A stretch of DNA of 46,227 nt from Microcystis aeruginosa Ma_SC_T_19800800_S464. GTDB taxonomy: Bacteria > Cyanobacteriota > Cyanobacteriia > Cyanobacteriales > Microcystaceae. The stretch is from the NCBI GenBank assembly GCA_007095785.1, contig SFBL01000078.1, positions 1-46,227 of the forward strand, given 5' to 3'. Numbering within the stretch: the first letter of the stretch is position 1; each line of letters starts with the position of its first letter. The translations under genes were made by a program, and so were the position numbers. This document shows, one piece after another, positions 34,870 to 44,187 of the stretch. Under the pieces are notes generated by a model that was not told where the DNA came from, did not search any database, and saw only the letters and a list, made by a program, of their open reading frames with translations.

Positions 34870-36018
34870 ATGATATCAAGTGCTGCTAGTCAAAAAGCCT
34901 TATTAGTTCTAGCCGATGGTACGGCCTACGAGGGTTATTCCTTCGGAGCTAAGGGAACCACCGTCGGCGAAGTTGTCTTTAACACGGGAATGACTGGTTA
35001 TCAGGAAGTCCTCACCGATCCCAGTTATGCTGGTCAAATCGTCACTTTTACCTATCCAGAATTGGGAAATACGGGGGTTAATCCCGAGGATGAGGAGTCA
35101 ATTCGTCCCCAGGTGAAAGGAGCGATCGCCAAAAACATCTGCCACCGGCCCAGTAATTGGCGTTCTAGCCAATCCCTACCGGATTATCTGGCCGCTCATC
35201 ATGTTATTGGCATCTATGGCATCGATACCCGGTCTCTGACCCGCAAAATTCGCTCGGTTGGGGCGATGAATGGGGCAATTTCGACGGAAATACTCGATTA
35301 TCATGATTTACTGCGGCTGGTGCAGGCGGCCCCCAGTATGGCTGGGTTAAATTTAGTTAAGGAAGTAACCACCAAGGAAGTGTACGAATGGACGACTCCC
35401 ACCCCGTCCGCCTGGGAATTTGCGCCAATTGATAGTGATCAAGAACCGTTAACGGTGGTGGCGATCGATTTTGGCATCAAACGCAATATTCTCCGGCGTT
35501 TAGCCAGCTACGGTTGTCGGGTGATCGTGGTTCCCGCTGACACTCCCCCGGAACAAATCGCCGAATATAATCCCGATGGTATTTTCTTTTCTAACGGACC
35601 GGGAGATCCGGCGGCTGTCACCGAAGGTATTGCCCTAGCCAAGGAACTTTTGCAAGGGGAAAAACCGACTTTTGGCATCTGTATGGGTCATCAAATTTTA
35701 GGCCTATCCCTAGGAGCAGAAACCTTTAAACTGAAATTTGGCCATCGCGGGTTAAATCAACCCTGTGGACTGCAGCAACAGGTGGAAATTACCAGTCAGA
35801 ATCACGGTTTTGCCGTGCAGGAGGCCTCTTTAAACCCGGAAGTGGAGATTACCCATCTCAACCTCAATGATCGCACCGTAGCCGGTTTAAAACACAAGTC
35901 TTTGCCCTTTTTCTCGGTACAATACCACCCTGAGGCCAGTCCCGGCCCCCACGATGCCGATTATCTATTTGGCAAATTTGTCGATTTAATGCGGGAAGCA
36001 AAAAAGGATCGGTCGTAA
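34870..36018 (+). CDS. carA: Carbamoyl-phosphate synthase small subunit
   Basis: A 382-residue glutaminase subunit, normal length. It hydrolyses glutamine and channels ammonia to CarB for carbamoyl phosphate, feeding arginine and pyrimidine synthesis. N-terminal CPSase_sm domain: [20 protein letters not shown] and [20 protein letters not shown]. Class I glutamine amidotransferase domain (about 190-375): nucleophile Cys in [15 protein letters not shown] and His/Glu in [12 protein letters not shown] start at the ATG at 34870; a TTG two codons upstream (34864) is possible but less likely. carB is not in the window, as usual in cyanobacteria where the two are unlinked. It is divergent from the HTH gene and 74 bp upstream of the STAS gene. 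Confidence 0.97.
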   Translation: MISSAASQKALLVLADGTAYEGYSFGAKGTTVGEVVFNTGMTGYQEVLTDPSYAGQIVTFTYPELGNTGVNPEDEESIRPQVKGAIAKNICHRPSNWRSSQSLPDYLAAHHVIGIYGIDTRSLTRKIRSVGAMNGAISTEILDYHDLLRLVQAAPSMAGLNLVKEVTTKEVYEWTTPTPSAWEFAPIDSDQEPLTVVAIDFGIKRNILRRLASYGCRVIVVPADTPPEQIAEYNPDGIFFSNGPGDPAAVTEGIALAKELLQGEKPTFGICMGHQILGLSLGAETFKLKFGHRGLNQPCGLQQQVEITSQNHGFAVQEASLNPEVEITHLNLNDRTVAGLKHKSLPFFSVQYHPEASPGPHDADYLFGKFVDLMREAKKDRS

Positions 36019-36063
36019 ATTTTTAGGATATACTAGGGTTTTGATTTTTACGGCTCTAGAGCT

Positions 36064-36069
36064 AGGAGG
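36064..36069 (+). promoter_or_regulatory. Consensus Shine-Dalgarno AGGAGG with unusual start geometry
   Basis: AGGAGG is a full consensus ribosome-binding site, rare in this window. The nearest in-frame codons for the STAS gene are ATT at 36072 (2 nt) and 36075 (5 nt); the TTG at 36093 is too far. It supports an ATT start, or is coincidental. Confidence 0.45.
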
Positions 36070-36092
36070 CGATTATTCCAGAAGCAATTAAC

Positions 36093-36443
36093 TTGACCGT
36101 CAGCTTGCGAGGCACGCGTGAGGTCAGAGATAAGTACCAAATTTTCCGTTTGACGGGTCTTTTAGATGCCTTTTCCGAACCGACTTTTTGTAAGGTGATC
36201 GAAGGCTATGTGGAGCAAGGGCCCAAGGATGTGATTATTAGCCTCGCTCAGATTGATTTTATCGATAGCTCCGGTTTAGGGGCCCTAGTAAAATTGGTGA
36301 AAAAGGCCAAAACCGAAGGGGGCAGTTTACAAATTGTTACCAATCCCCGGGTAACTCAAACCGTAAAACTGGTGCGATTGGAGAAGTTTTTTTCCCTGCA
36401 ACCCACCCTGGAAGCGGCGATCGAATATCTAGAAAAAGCGTAA
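36093..36443 (+). CDS. STAS-domain anti-sigma factor antagonist
   Basis: A 116-residue protein consisting of one STAS domain, the fold of SpoIIAA-type antagonists. The phosphorylatable serine site is IDFIDSSGLGALVKLVKKA. Members bind an anti-sigma kinase when unphosphorylated, releasing its partner. The start is doubtful: there is no in-frame ATG or GTG upstream of the fold. The TTG at 36093 is the first ordinary start, but a strong AGGAGG (36064-36069) lies 23 nt before it, and 5 nt before an in-frame ATT at 36075, which would add six residues. It is 74 bp after carA and 3 bp before the mini-RNase III gene, so it likely heads a small operon. Confidence 0.85.
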   Translation: MTVSLRGTREVRDKYQIFRLTGLLDAFSEPTFCKVIEGYVEQGPKDVIISLAQIDFIDSSGLGALVKLVKKAKTEGGSLQIVTNPRVTQTVKLVRLEKFFSLQPTLEAAIEYLEKA

Positions 36444-36446
36444 ATC

Positions 36447-36863
36447 GTGGAATCTCCTCTCGAAAAAATTCGCTTACAGGTCAATGGCGAGGGTTCACCA
36501 ATCCTAGAGGGTCTTGACCGATTATCGCCCGCTTCCCTGGCCTATCTGGGGGATGCTGTTTATGAATTATACATCCGCACCTATTATTTACTGCCGCCCC
36601 AGCGTCTGGGAGACTATCACGCTCAGGTGGTGGGCAAAGTCAGGGCCGAACAACAGGCTTTAGATTTAGCACAACTGCAGCCTTATCTGACAGACCAAGA
36701 AAAAGAAATTCTGCGCCGGGGACGCAATGCGGTCACGGGAAAACGCCGTCGTCTGACAGCCCAAGTCTATCAGCAGGCCAGCAGTTTAGAAACCCTGTTC
36801 GGCTATCTTTATCTGCAAGACCCCTCAAGATTACATCAACTATTAGAAAAACTAGAATTATAG
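36447..36863 (+). CDS. mrnC: Mini-ribonuclease III
   Basis: A 138-residue RNase III-like protein lacking a double-stranded-RNA-binding domain, the layout of Mini-III. The catalytic core is visible: [19 protein letters not shown] (the E/D-bearing helix) and the C-terminal YRRGRNA-like [24 protein letters not shown] shortened by me to GRNAVT plus [13 protein letters not shown], which carries the second acidic residue. In Bacillus and cyanobacteria it trims 23S rRNA ends. The start is GTG at 36447, only 3 bp after the STAS stop, and it is followed 43 bp later by an rRNA methyltransferase gene, a common cyanobacterial pairing. Confidence 0.92.
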   Translation: MESPLEKIRLQVNGEGSPILEGLDRLSPASLAYLGDAVYELYIRTYYLLPPQRLGDYHAQVVGKVRAEQQALDLAQLQPYLTDQEKEILRRGRNAVTGKRRRLTAQVYQQASSLETLFGYLYLQDPSRLHQLLEKLEL

Positions 36864-36906
36864 CCCTCAGGGACGATTCCCGACTTTACTCTTAATCCAT
36901 GCAACC

Positions 36907-37773
36907 ATGAGCGATCGACCATTTCGTGACAAGTCCGATAATCGTAATTCTCGCAGGCCCTCGCGGCCAAAAACTGGACCAATTCTGGCCAAATCTCCGG
37001 CAGTAACTCCAGAAAACCAAGAAGCTGATGATCTGCTCTACGGTCGCCGGGTGGTTTTAACGGCCATGGAGGAGGAGCGCCAACTGAATCGGATTTGGGT
37101 GGTCAATCGACTCCGTTACGATCCCCGTTATCATACCCTCTTAGAAAAAGCCAAGGCCAACGGCACAGTAATTGATGAGGTAGATGATCTGCGTCTCGAT
37201 CAGATTACCAATAAGGCCAATCATCAGGGGATTGCCGCCCAGATGTCTCCCTATGAGTATATCGAATTAGCCGATCTGATCGAGAAAGCTAAGGGCAAAA
37301 GTCGCCACCCCGTCATCGTCATCGCTGAAGGTATTACGGATCCCCATAACCTTGGGGCAATTATTCGCACCGCCGAAGCCATGGGTTGTCAGGGGGTAGT
37401 TATTCCCCAACGTCGCGCCGCTGGGGTGACATCGACGGTGATGAAAGTGGCGGCGGGGGCCCTGGAATATTTACCCGTCGCTAGGGTGGTTAATCTCAAT
37501 CGTGCTTTAGAGGAATTAAAAGCGGCCGGTTTTTGGCTCTACGGCACGGCGGCAAAAACTGGTAAATCTTTACACACAATCAATTTAACGGGTGCGATAG
37601 GATTGGTGGTAGGTTCGGAGGGAGAGGGTTTGAGTCTGTTGGCCCAAAAGTCCTGCGATGAGTTGGTATCTATCCCCTTGGCAGGCAAAACCCCCAGTCT
37701 CAATGCTTCGGTGGCGGCGGCTATGGCTCTTTACGAGGTTTACCGGCAACGCTGGCAAAATTCCCCCGATTGA
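36907..37773 (+). CDS. rlmB: TrmH/RlmB-type 23S rRNA 2'-O-ribose methyltransferase
   Basis: A 288-residue SPOUT methyltransferase. Residues 1-40 are a basic, disordered extension. An N-terminal substrate-binding domain (about 43-115: [18 protein letters not shown]) precedes the SpoU catalytic domain with motif 1 [17 protein letters not shown], motif 2 [11 protein letters not shown] and motif 3 [17 protein letters not shown], which form the trefoil-knot S-adenosylmethionine site. RlmB methylates G2251 in E. coli 23S rRNA; the cyanobacterial target is presumed similar. It follows the Mini-III gene by 43 bp and shares its direction, pointing to an rRNA-maturation operon. Confidence 0.92.
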   Translation: MSDRPFRDKSDNRNSRRPSRPKTGPILAKSPAVTPENQEADDLLYGRRVVLTAMEEERQLNRIWVVNRLRYDPRYHTLLEKAKANGTVIDEVDDLRLDQITNKANHQGIAAQMSPYEYIELADLIEKAKGKSRHPVIVIAEGITDPHNLGAIIRTAEAMGCQGVVIPQRRAAGVTSTVMKVAAGALEYLPVARVVNLNRALEELKAAGFWLYGTAAKTGKSLHTINLTGAIGLVVGSEGEGLSLLAQKSCDELVSIPLAGKTPSLNASVAAAMALYEVYRQRWQNSPD

Positions 37774-37896
37774 AAATCTGTATTTTTCGACACCCCAATA
37801 GCCAAAAGGAGAAAGTATAAATAGAATAGGAAGGAAGTTTGCGAAATGTAAACGGACGTAACAAAACCACCAGAGTAGATTGAGACGGGGAACAAA

Positions 37897-38181
37897 ATGA
37901 AAGAATTTTTGATTAGCTTACTCGAAAGGTTCGGATTAGCCTACTGGGTCGAGATTAAAACCGACTATCCCAGATGTACTTATTATTTTGGCCCTTTTCT
38001 CGCTAAAGACGAGGCTGAAGTCGCTCAAGCTGGTTACGAAGAAGATTTGAAAACAGAAGGAGCGCAGGGGATTAAATTGCATATAAAACGTTGTAAACCG
38101 AAAGATTTAACTATTTTTGAGGAAAAGGAAGAAGGTAAGCTTCTCAATCCCTTAAAGGTCTTACGCAGTCAAGTTTCTTAA
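37897..38181 (+). CDS. DUF1816 domain protein
   Basis: A 94-residue cyanobacterial protein matching DUF1816. It begins MKEFLISLLERFGLAYWVEIKTDYP and carries TYYFGPFLAKDEAEVAQAGYEEDL and GIKLHIKRCKP. The small fold somewhat resembles phycobilisome CpcD-type linkers, but the family has no fixed function that I know. The start is an ATG 14 nt after GACGGGGA. It is 123 bp after rlmB with its own probable promoter region (a TATAAAT at about 37816), and is followed by a short-repeat block. Confidence 0.85.
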   Translation: MKEFLISLLERFGLAYWVEIKTDYPRCTYYFGPFLAKDEAEVAQAGYEEDLKTEGAQGIKLHIKRCKPKDLTIFEEKEEGKLLNPLKVLRSQVS

Positions 38182-38188
38182 CAATTTC

Positions 38189-38263
38189 CAGTGATCGGTA
38201 ATCAGTGATCAGTGATCAGTCATCAGTAAACAGTGATCAGTAAACAGTAATCAGTGATCAGTG
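38189..38263. repeat. Short tandem CAGTGATCAGT/CAGTAAACAGT repeats
   Basis: About eight imperfect units of 7-11 bp alternating CAGTGAT, CAGTAAT and CAGTAAA lie between the DUF1816 gene and pyrFE, downstream of both. GGTAACTGA also occurs twice just beyond (about 38309-38331). A related block is at 43935-43969. Such blocks are frequent in intergenic cyanobacterial DNA. Confidence 0.8.
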
Positions 38264-38352
38264 AAAAGACAGCGGAAAGCTGCCATTTAATAATGCACAC
38301 TTAATACCGGTAACTGACCACTGGTAACTGATTCAAGGCTGATGGCTAAATA

Positions 38353-39786
38353 TCAATGGGAGCGATTTAAAAAACAGCTATATTCTGCTTCTGTCAGTCT
38401 TCCCGCTTCGTAGAGAGTATCGGTAATTTCTGCTAGGGTTAAAACCGAATAAGGTTGATAACCATGGCTACGAAGTTTATCTTTAACAGGGCCACCATGG
38501 TCGATAAAAACCACGATATCATTAACTAATAATCCCGCTGATTTAATCTTTGCTGCTCCCTCGATCGCACTTTTACCAGAAATTAAAATATCGTCCACCA
38601 CCACCACAGTTTCCCCCACTTGAAAATTACCTTCAATTACTCTTCTTGTGCCGTGGGCTTTTACTTCTTTGCGGGGGAAAATCATGGGATGATTTAATAA
38701 TAAAGATAAACCCGTAGCTGTAGGTAAAGAACCGTAGGGGATACCAGAAATGCGGTCAAATGTCAAGGTTTTTAATATTTCTCCATAGGCTTCAATTACC
38801 TGCTGAAAAATATTAGGATTAGAGATAATTTTTCTCAGATCGATATAATAGGAAAAAGTTTCTCCCGATGCTTGCACATAATCGCCAAACATCAAGCAAC
38901 CAATATCAAATAATTGTAGAATTAAATCCTGATGAGGATGTTGTTTTAAAAGACAAACATTAGCAGTCCAAGTATCATCTTGGCTCGATTCTTGCTGGTG
39001 ATTTTGTTTAATTTTGTTGACTTCCTCTCGTAAATCCTTGACTTTTGCCCCCAAATCGGGTTGAGATAAAAAATCTTGGGGTACAGGAATTAATAAACCC
39101 TCGCCATGACTATTTAAACCCACAGTAATTAACTCGGAGAATTTACTTTTGTCTTCCCAAATACTGCGTAATAAAATCAATCTTTCGGGAGCAAAATTGC
39201 GAATCTTTTTCAAAATCTCCGGTTGAGTGGTTCCCACTTCTAAAAACACCTGTTCGGGAGTTCCCCAAGTACAAGCTTCTTTGACAACTTGCAGATAAAA
39301 AGGATTGTCGCGACTGGGAAATTCTTGCAGATTAATCGCGCCTTGATTGGAAGTATGACAGAGGATAAAAGCGCCATGCTCGGGGTAAACTAAAAAAGGA
39401 GCAACGTGATCCTGTCCGGAGTAGGGATTGAGAGTAACCGCGTCCACCTGCCAAGTTTTAAAGATAGTCTCGGCTAAAATACTGCTAGTATTAATATCAC
39501 CATGTTTAGCATCCAAAATTACCGGGATATGAGGGGGAATTGCCTTTAAAATTCGCTGTAATAATTCTAACCCGGCTGCTCCCAAAGCTTGATAAAAACC
39601 TAAAGTTGGTTTGTAGGCACAGACAAAAGGGGCAGTTTCATCGATAATAAACTTGAGCCACCGTTCTAAATTAACGATTAATTCTCCCGGGGTGGAGGGC
39701 ATCATTTCGGGGTTAGCATCTAAACCGAGGACAAGCAGACTCTGGTTTTGACTAATGGCGTGGTTTAACTTTTGAAAAAAATTCAT
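38353..39786 (-). CDS. pyrFE: Bifunctional orotidine-5'-phosphate decarboxylase / orotate phosphoribosyltransferase
   Basis: A 477-residue fusion catalysing the last two steps of UMP synthesis. N-terminal OMP decarboxylase (about 1-270), family-2 type: LVLGLDANPEMMP, catalytic Lys/Asp in VILDAKHGDINTS and CHTSNQGA. C-terminal OPRT (about 280-470): RISGIPYGSLPTATGLSLLL and PRPP loop VVVVDDILISGKSA. The order PyrF-PyrE is the reverse of eukaryotic UMP synthase and is the form known in cyanobacteria. It starts 12 bp after the CHAD gene on the same strand, so the two are probably co-transcribed. Confidence 0.95.
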   Translation of the reverse strand: MNFFQKLNHAISQNQSLLVLGLDANPEMMPSTPGELIVNLERWLKFIIDETAPFVCAYKPTLGFYQALGAAGLELLQRILKAIPPHIPVILDAKHGDINTSSILAETIFKTWQVDAVTLNPYSGQDHVAPFLVYPEHGAFILCHTSNQGAINLQEFPSRDNPFYLQVVKEACTWGTPEQVFLEVGTTQPEILKKIRNFAPERLILLRSIWEDKSKFSELITVGLNSHGEGLLIPVPQDFLSQPDLGAKVKDLREEVNKIKQNHQQESSQDDTWTANVCLLKQHPHQDLILQLFDIGCLMFGDYVQASGETFSYYIDLRKIISNPNIFQQVIEAYGEILKTLTFDRISGIPYGSLPTATGLSLLLNHPMIFPRKEVKAHGTRRVIEGNFQVGETVVVVDDILISGKSAIEGAAKIKSAGLLVNDIVVFIDHGGPVKDKLRSHGYQPYSVLTLAEITDTLYEAGRLTEAEYSCFLNRSH

Positions 39787-39798
39787 CGGTTTCTAATC

Positions 39799-40803
39799 TC
39801 AGGATTCTGGATTAGTTTCTAATTCTACACTATTTGTCCGAAAAATAGGCTGTAAAATTGTCTGGTGCAGACTTTTTCTGGTGTCAGCGTCAAGGAATTT
39901 CTTTTGTAGGGGTTGCCATTCTTGCCATTTTTGGTGACGGATATTTTGGAAAATTTCTAGTAAGGTGGGCATTTCCTTGGCAAGACAATTAGGGAAAATT
40001 TGGCTAAGAAAATCCGAGAGAACACAACAATCCTGCATTTCTCCGAGAATACCTTGAAGGTTTTTAATATCTTCTAGATACTCTTGATATTTGTCGCCAT
40101 AAAACTGAGTGAATAACTCCATATTATAGCGGGACCGCTTGGCTTCTTTGCGGAGATCATGCAGTAATAATCCTTCTTTTTCCAATAAGTCATCAATTTC
40201 TTGACTAGACAACTCTCTTACTTTTTGATCTTCCTCTAAATTTACTCCAACTAACCAGCCTTCGTGCAGTAAAAAACGACTTGCTTGGGGTAATAATAAG
40301 TCTGGTAAAACAGTGGCAATATCTAATTTTCCCATCGGTTGATAGGTGGGATTATCCAACCAACTGGCAAAATCTGCCTTAAAATTGAGAAATTTGTCGG
40401 ACTTTAACAGCTTTTCTACCTTAGCAAAAGCCTTCTTTCTTTGTTGTTCAAGAACTTGTAAAACTTTCTTAAGTAAATCCTGTTCTTGCGGGGGTAAAAT
40501 TGGCTGATAATGACCGATAAAAGCCTCTTTTAACACATCTAAATCCCGCAATTCTCCTAAAATTCTGCCCAGATTACCCACCCGTTTTTGATCGGCAGAT
40601 TTCGGCATAGTTAAAGCGGGGTCAAAACCAGTTAAGGTACTGCGAAGACGACGCATTCCCACCCGAATTTGATGTAATTCTTCCGTATCCTGATCGAGTA
40701 AAACCCCAGCTTCGTGTTTAAGAACTTTATGAAAATGTTTATCAATACCGATATAGGCCCAATCGGCAACAGTTTTAGCCCGAGGATTAAATTTGTTAGT
40801 CAT
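39799..40803 (-). CDS. CHAD domain protein
   Basis: A 334-residue all-helical protein consisting of a CHAD domain (conserved histidine alpha-helical domain). Signatures: HKVLKHEAGVL, ELHQIRVGMRRLRSTL and HDLRKEAKRSRYNMELF, whose conserved His, Arg and Lys make a positive channel. CHAD domains bind inorganic polyphosphate, and some are found on polyphosphate granules. No CYTH triphosphatase domain is attached and no ppk/ppx gene is nearby. Its stop lies 12 bp before pyrFE. It diverges from the osmoprotectant transporter gene across 118 bp. Confidence 0.88.
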   Translation of the reverse strand: MTNKFNPRAKTVADWAYIGIDKHFHKVLKHEAGVLLDQDTEELHQIRVGMRRLRSTLTGFDPALTMPKSADQKRVGNLGRILGELRDLDVLKEAFIGHYQPILPPQEQDLLKKVLQVLEQQRKKAFAKVEKLLKSDKFLNFKADFASWLDNPTYQPMGKLDIATVLPDLLLPQASRFLLHEGWLVGVNLEEDQKVRELSSQEIDDLLEKEGLLLHDLRKEAKRSRYNMELFTQFYGDKYQEYLEDIKNLQGILGEMQDCCVLSDFLSQIFPNCLAKEMPTLLEIFQNIRHQKWQEWQPLQKKFLDADTRKSLHQTILQPIFRTNSVELETNPES

Positions 40804-40921
40804 TTGTCTTTAGGGAGGAAATAATGTCAAGATGGTGATAGAATCTTTAAATCAAGACTAGAACTAATAGATACTATTTATTCTATACAATAGGATGAAC
40901 CAGCCGCTTTAAGAGAAGTTT

Positions 40922-42451
40922 ATGGATAGTTTTTGGCTAGATTATGGGGGGGAAATCGCTTTTCGCACAGGAGAGCATCTTTTCTTGACGGGAATAGCCA
41001 TGGCTATGGGTAGCTTAATCGGGATTCCTCTAGGTATTTTAATTAGTCGTCAAGCTATTCTCGCTCAACCGATTATAGCGATCGTTAACACCCTACAGAC
41101 TATCCCCAGTTTAGCCCTATTTGGTTTTTTAATTTCCGTGCCTTTTTTGGGAGGAATCGGCAAAATTCCCGCTATTGTTGCCCTAACTCTCTATACCTTA
41201 CTGCCAATTGTTTTAAATACCTATCTGGGCATCAAAAAAGTTGATCCCGAACTAAAATTAGCCGGGTTATCCCTAGGTATGACCGACGGTCAAATCCTGC
41301 GCTATATCGAATTACCTCTGGCCAGGGCGACAATTTTGACAGGAGTGAGAATTGCCACGGTGATTGCTATCGGTGTGGCTACGATCGCAGCTGCCATTGG
41401 TGGCGGTGGTTTGGGAGTGTTTATTTTTCGCGGTATTGCCACGGTAAATAATCAGTTAATTTTGGCGGGGGCAATTCCTGCCGCTTTTTTAGCCCTTGTT
41501 GCCGATTGGAGTCTTGGTCGGCTAGAAAAGACTTTTTCCCCTTCGCCACGTCCGAAAAAGCCCTCTAAATGGCAATGGGGCTTAGGTTTAATCGGGTTGG
41601 CCCTGCTATCTTTCCTCTTGACTCAAATTTTCCATTCATCCCCCGGCACAGTGGTGATCGGTTCCAAAAATTTTACCGAACAGGTGATTTTAGGGGAAAT
41701 TTTGGCACAGGAAATCGAAAAAGAGACGAATTTACGGGTTGAGCGTCAATTTAATCTCGGTGGTACTTTGATCTGTCATGAAGCGGTGAAAGCGGGTAAA
41801 ATCGATGGTTATGTGGAGTATTCTGGCACGGCTTTCACGGGAATTTTGCGGGAAAAACCCCTTAACGATGCCCGATTAGTCTCTGAAAAACTGCAAGAGA
41901 TTTATCCAGAAAAATTTAACCTAGAAGTGTTTCCCAGTTTAGGATTTGAGAATACTTTCGCCATTGTTATCCGGGGAGAAACCGCCCGTCAATACAATCT
42001 TAAAACTCTCTCGCAAGCGGCTAAATATACCCCCAATTGGCAAGCGGGTTTTGGTTATGAATTTTTGGAAAGGGAAGACGGTTACAAGGGATTAGCGAAG
42101 ACCTATGGCCTAACTTTTGCCCAACCCCCGAAAGTGATGGATTTAGGGTTAATGTACCGCGCTTTAGCCGCCAAACAAGTGGATTTAGTGGCGGGAAATT
42201 CCACCGATGGCTTAATTCCCGTGCTAGATTTAGTCATCCTAGAAGATGATCGACGCTATTTTCCTCCCTACGAAGCGGTACCGATTTTTAACCGGGATAG
42301 TTTGCAAAAATATCCGCAATTGCGACAGGTTTTAGCGAAACTCACCGGCAAAATTACCTCCAGCACTATGCAGAAATTAAACTATCAGGTGGATGGACGC
42401 GATCGCAAAGTAGAGGAAGTGGTCAAAGAATTTCTAGTCTCCCTCTCTTAA
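40922..42451 (+). CDS. Osmoprotectant (glycine betaine/choline) ABC transporter permease fused to substrate-binding domain
   Basis: A 509-residue fusion. Residues about 20-205 are a BPD_transp_1 permease with five to six helices and the EAA-loop-like AGLSLGMTDGQILRYIELPLA. A linker helix (about 217-236) leads to a class-F binding domain (about 245-505) of the OpuAC/OpuCC type: IGSKNFTEQVILGEILAQ, GYVEYSGTAFTGIL and AAKQVDLVAGNSTDGLIP. Such single-chain permease/receptors import glycine betaine or related osmolytes with a separate ATPase; none is in the window, so it must be encoded elsewhere. Its 3' end overlaps the convergent cysS by 18 bp. Confidence 0.92.
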   Translation: MDSFWLDYGGEIAFRTGEHLFLTGIAMAMGSLIGIPLGILISRQAILAQPIIAIVNTLQTIPSLALFGFLISVPFLGGIGKIPAIVALTLYTLLPIVLNTYLGIKKVDPELKLAGLSLGMTDGQILRYIELPLARATILTGVRIATVIAIGVATIAAAIGGGGLGVFIFRGIATVNNQLILAGAIPAAFLALVADWSLGRLEKTFSPSPRPKKPSKWQWGLGLIGLALLSFLLTQIFHSSPGTVVIGSKNFTEQVILGEILAQEIEKETNLRVERQFNLGGTLICHEAVKAGKIDGYVEYSGTAFTGILREKPLNDARLVSEKLQEIYPEKFNLEVFPSLGFENTFAIVIRGETARQYNLKTLSQAAKYTPNWQAGFGYEFLEREDGYKGLAKTYGLTFAQPPKVMDLGLMYRALAAKQVDLVAGNSTDGLIPVLDLVILEDDRRYFPPYEAVPIFNRDSLQKYPQLRQVLAKLTGKITSSTMQKLNYQVDGRDRKVEEVVKEFLVSLS

Positions 42452-43876
42452 CCATTTAGTCACTCCCCCGGGTTGGTCGATTAAACTAATCCCTTGCGCT
42501 TTTAATTCTGCGCGAATGCGATCGCTTTCGGCGTAATTTTTCGCTTTTTTCGCCTCTGTCCGTTGTTGGATCAGATTTTCGATATCCGCTGCACTAATTC
42601 CCTCAGAAACAGGGGTTTCTCCCTGGTCGGCGGCAATTTCTAAGCCCAAAACCCTAGACAATTTCACCAAAGTATGCCATTTTACCGCTAATTCGGCCAG
42701 ATTGCTGTCCGTCTTACCCGCATGGGTTAAATTATTACCCTCCTTGCGTAATTCCTTAGCGATTTCAAATAACACCGCTAAACCACCGGCAAAGTTAAAA
42801 TCGTGATTTACCGCCTCTTGAAAGCGATTTTCTAGTTCTTGGTCAGTAATTGCGGGATTATCGGGCTGAAGATGCTTATAACCAAAGGATAAACCCTCTT
42901 GTAAAGTATGCCAGCCATTAGTGGCCGCCTGCAATCCCTCATCGGAAAAATCAATCGGTTTGCGGTATTGGGCGCCTAAAATTAATAATCTCACGGCTAA
43001 GGGGTCATATTTTGCCAATAACTCGCGAATAGTGATGAAATTACCGAGGGATTTCGACATTTTTTCCCCGGCCACCTTAACCATGCCATTATGTAACCAA
43101 TAGTGGGCCAGGGGTTTACCCGTAGCCGCTTCACTTTGGGCAATTTCGTTTTCGTGGTGGGGAAAAATCAGATCACTTCCCCCCACATGAATATCGATAG
43201 TTTCTCCCAATTGTTCTTTGACCATGGCCGAACATTCAATATGCCACCCCGGACGACCTTGGCCCCAGGGAGAATCCCAACTAGGTTCCCCCGGTTTTGC
43301 CCCCTTCCAGAGGGCAAAATCAAAGGGGTCTTGTTTTTTAATTGCTTCCGGGTCGTCGGTTTCTACCCGGCCGCTTGCTCCCGCTTGCAAATCATCCAGT
43401 TTTCGCCCCGATAGTTTGCCATAATCGGAAAAACGACGGACGGAATAGTAAACATCGCCATCGCTGGGGTAAGCGTAGCCTTTTTGTTCTAATTCATAGA
43501 CTAGGCGCTTGATACCGTCGAGGGTATGAGTGGCCCGGGGATAAGCGTCCGCCGGTCTGACTCCTAATTTTGCCATATCCTCAAAGTAGGCCTCGATAAA
43601 TTTCTCGGCCACGGCTGCCATAGTGGTGTGTTCATTTTTAGCCCGATTGAGAATTTTATCGTCAATATCGGTGAAATTCTGAATATAGCGCACTTTGTAA
43701 CCGAGATACTCCAAATAACGCCGCACCACATCCCAAACCACACAGGTACGCGCATGACCCAAATGGCAATAATCATAGACGGTAATGCCGCAGCAATACA
43801 TGGAGACCATGCCGGGGATGAGGGGGGTAAAGGGTTCTTCGCGACGACTGAGGGTGTTGTAGAGGATTAAGGTCAT
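42434..43876 (-). CDS. cysS: Cysteine--tRNA ligase
   Basis: A 480-residue class I aminoacyl-tRNA synthetase of standard length. HIGH-type motif CHLGHART (near residue 37), zinc ligands including Cys28-Cys29 region (MYCCGITVYDY) and WHIECSAM plus HHENEIAQSE, and KMSKS in GEKMSKSLGNF (about 270-275). The C-terminal domain ends WKAQGI-like RAELKAQGISLIDQP. It charges tRNA-Cys. Monocistronic; the last 18 bp overlap the convergent transporter gene. An in-frame ATG at 43876 agrees with family starts (MTLILYNTLSRREEPF). Confidence 0.97.
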   Translation of the reverse strand: MTLILYNTLSRREEPFTPLIPGMVSMYCCGITVYDYCHLGHARTCVVWDVVRRYLEYLGYKVRYIQNFTDIDDKILNRAKNEHTTMAAVAEKFIEAYFEDMAKLGVRPADAYPRATHTLDGIKRLVYELEQKGYAYPSDGDVYYSVRRFSDYGKLSGRKLDDLQAGASGRVETDDPEAIKKQDPFDFALWKGAKPGEPSWDSPWGQGRPGWHIECSAMVKEQLGETIDIHVGGSDLIFPHHENEIAQSEAATGKPLAHYWLHNGMVKVAGEKMSKSLGNFITIRELLAKYDPLAVRLLILGAQYRKPIDFSDEGLQAATNGWHTLQEGLSFGYKHLQPDNPAITDQELENRFQEAVNHDFNFAGGLAVLFEIAKELRKEGNNLTHAGKTDSNLAELAVKWHTLVKLSRVLGLEIAADQGETPVSEGISAADIENLIQQRTEAKKAKNYAESDRIRAELKAQGISLIDQPGGVTKWLREGD

Positions 43877-44187
43877 GGATGGGGAAATTTTTTTCTGGGG
43901 AAAAAGGCTAGTCCAATTTTATAGCAGTTATTTTCAGTTATCAGTAATCAGTGATCAGTTATCAGTGACCGCTAACCACTTTCCCTGATTTCCTTACTAT
44001 ATTTTGTGTTTTTTGTCAAGGGGTTTTTAGGTTTTTAGTAAAGATGTGACGGTAAGATTCGAGAAGATAGGACTGTTTTGATGGGGACTATTATTGATGA
44101 AATCGATAGAATAACGATAGGGGAAGCTTGCTTGTTTGCCTCAACCGACAATTTTTATTGTTAATCAACTTTGACCAGACCATCACC
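43877..44187. other. Intergenic region with CAGT repeats
   Basis: 311 bp between divergent cysS and the small conserved gene. It holds a CAGTTATCAGTAATCAGTGA-type block (43935-43969) and AT-rich DNA that should include both promoters; no gene is seen. A TTG-initiated upstream extension of the next frame (from 44128) looks non-coding. Confidence 0.5.
43935..43969. repeat. CAGTNATCAGT short tandem repeat
   Basis: Four to five imperfect units (CAGTTAT, CAGTAAT, CAGTGAT, CAGTTAT, CAGTGAC), the same family as the block at 38189-38263. Confidence 0.75.

Noticed and set aside
38189-38263. Possible CRISPR-like array.
   Set aside because: Units are 7-11 bp, directly adjacent and imperfect, with no spacers; this is a short tandem repeat.
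44128-44187. TTG-initiated N-terminal extension of the small HTH-like protein.
   Set aside because: The added residues are hydrophobic and unlike the rest; the ATG at 44188 gives a clean protein start.
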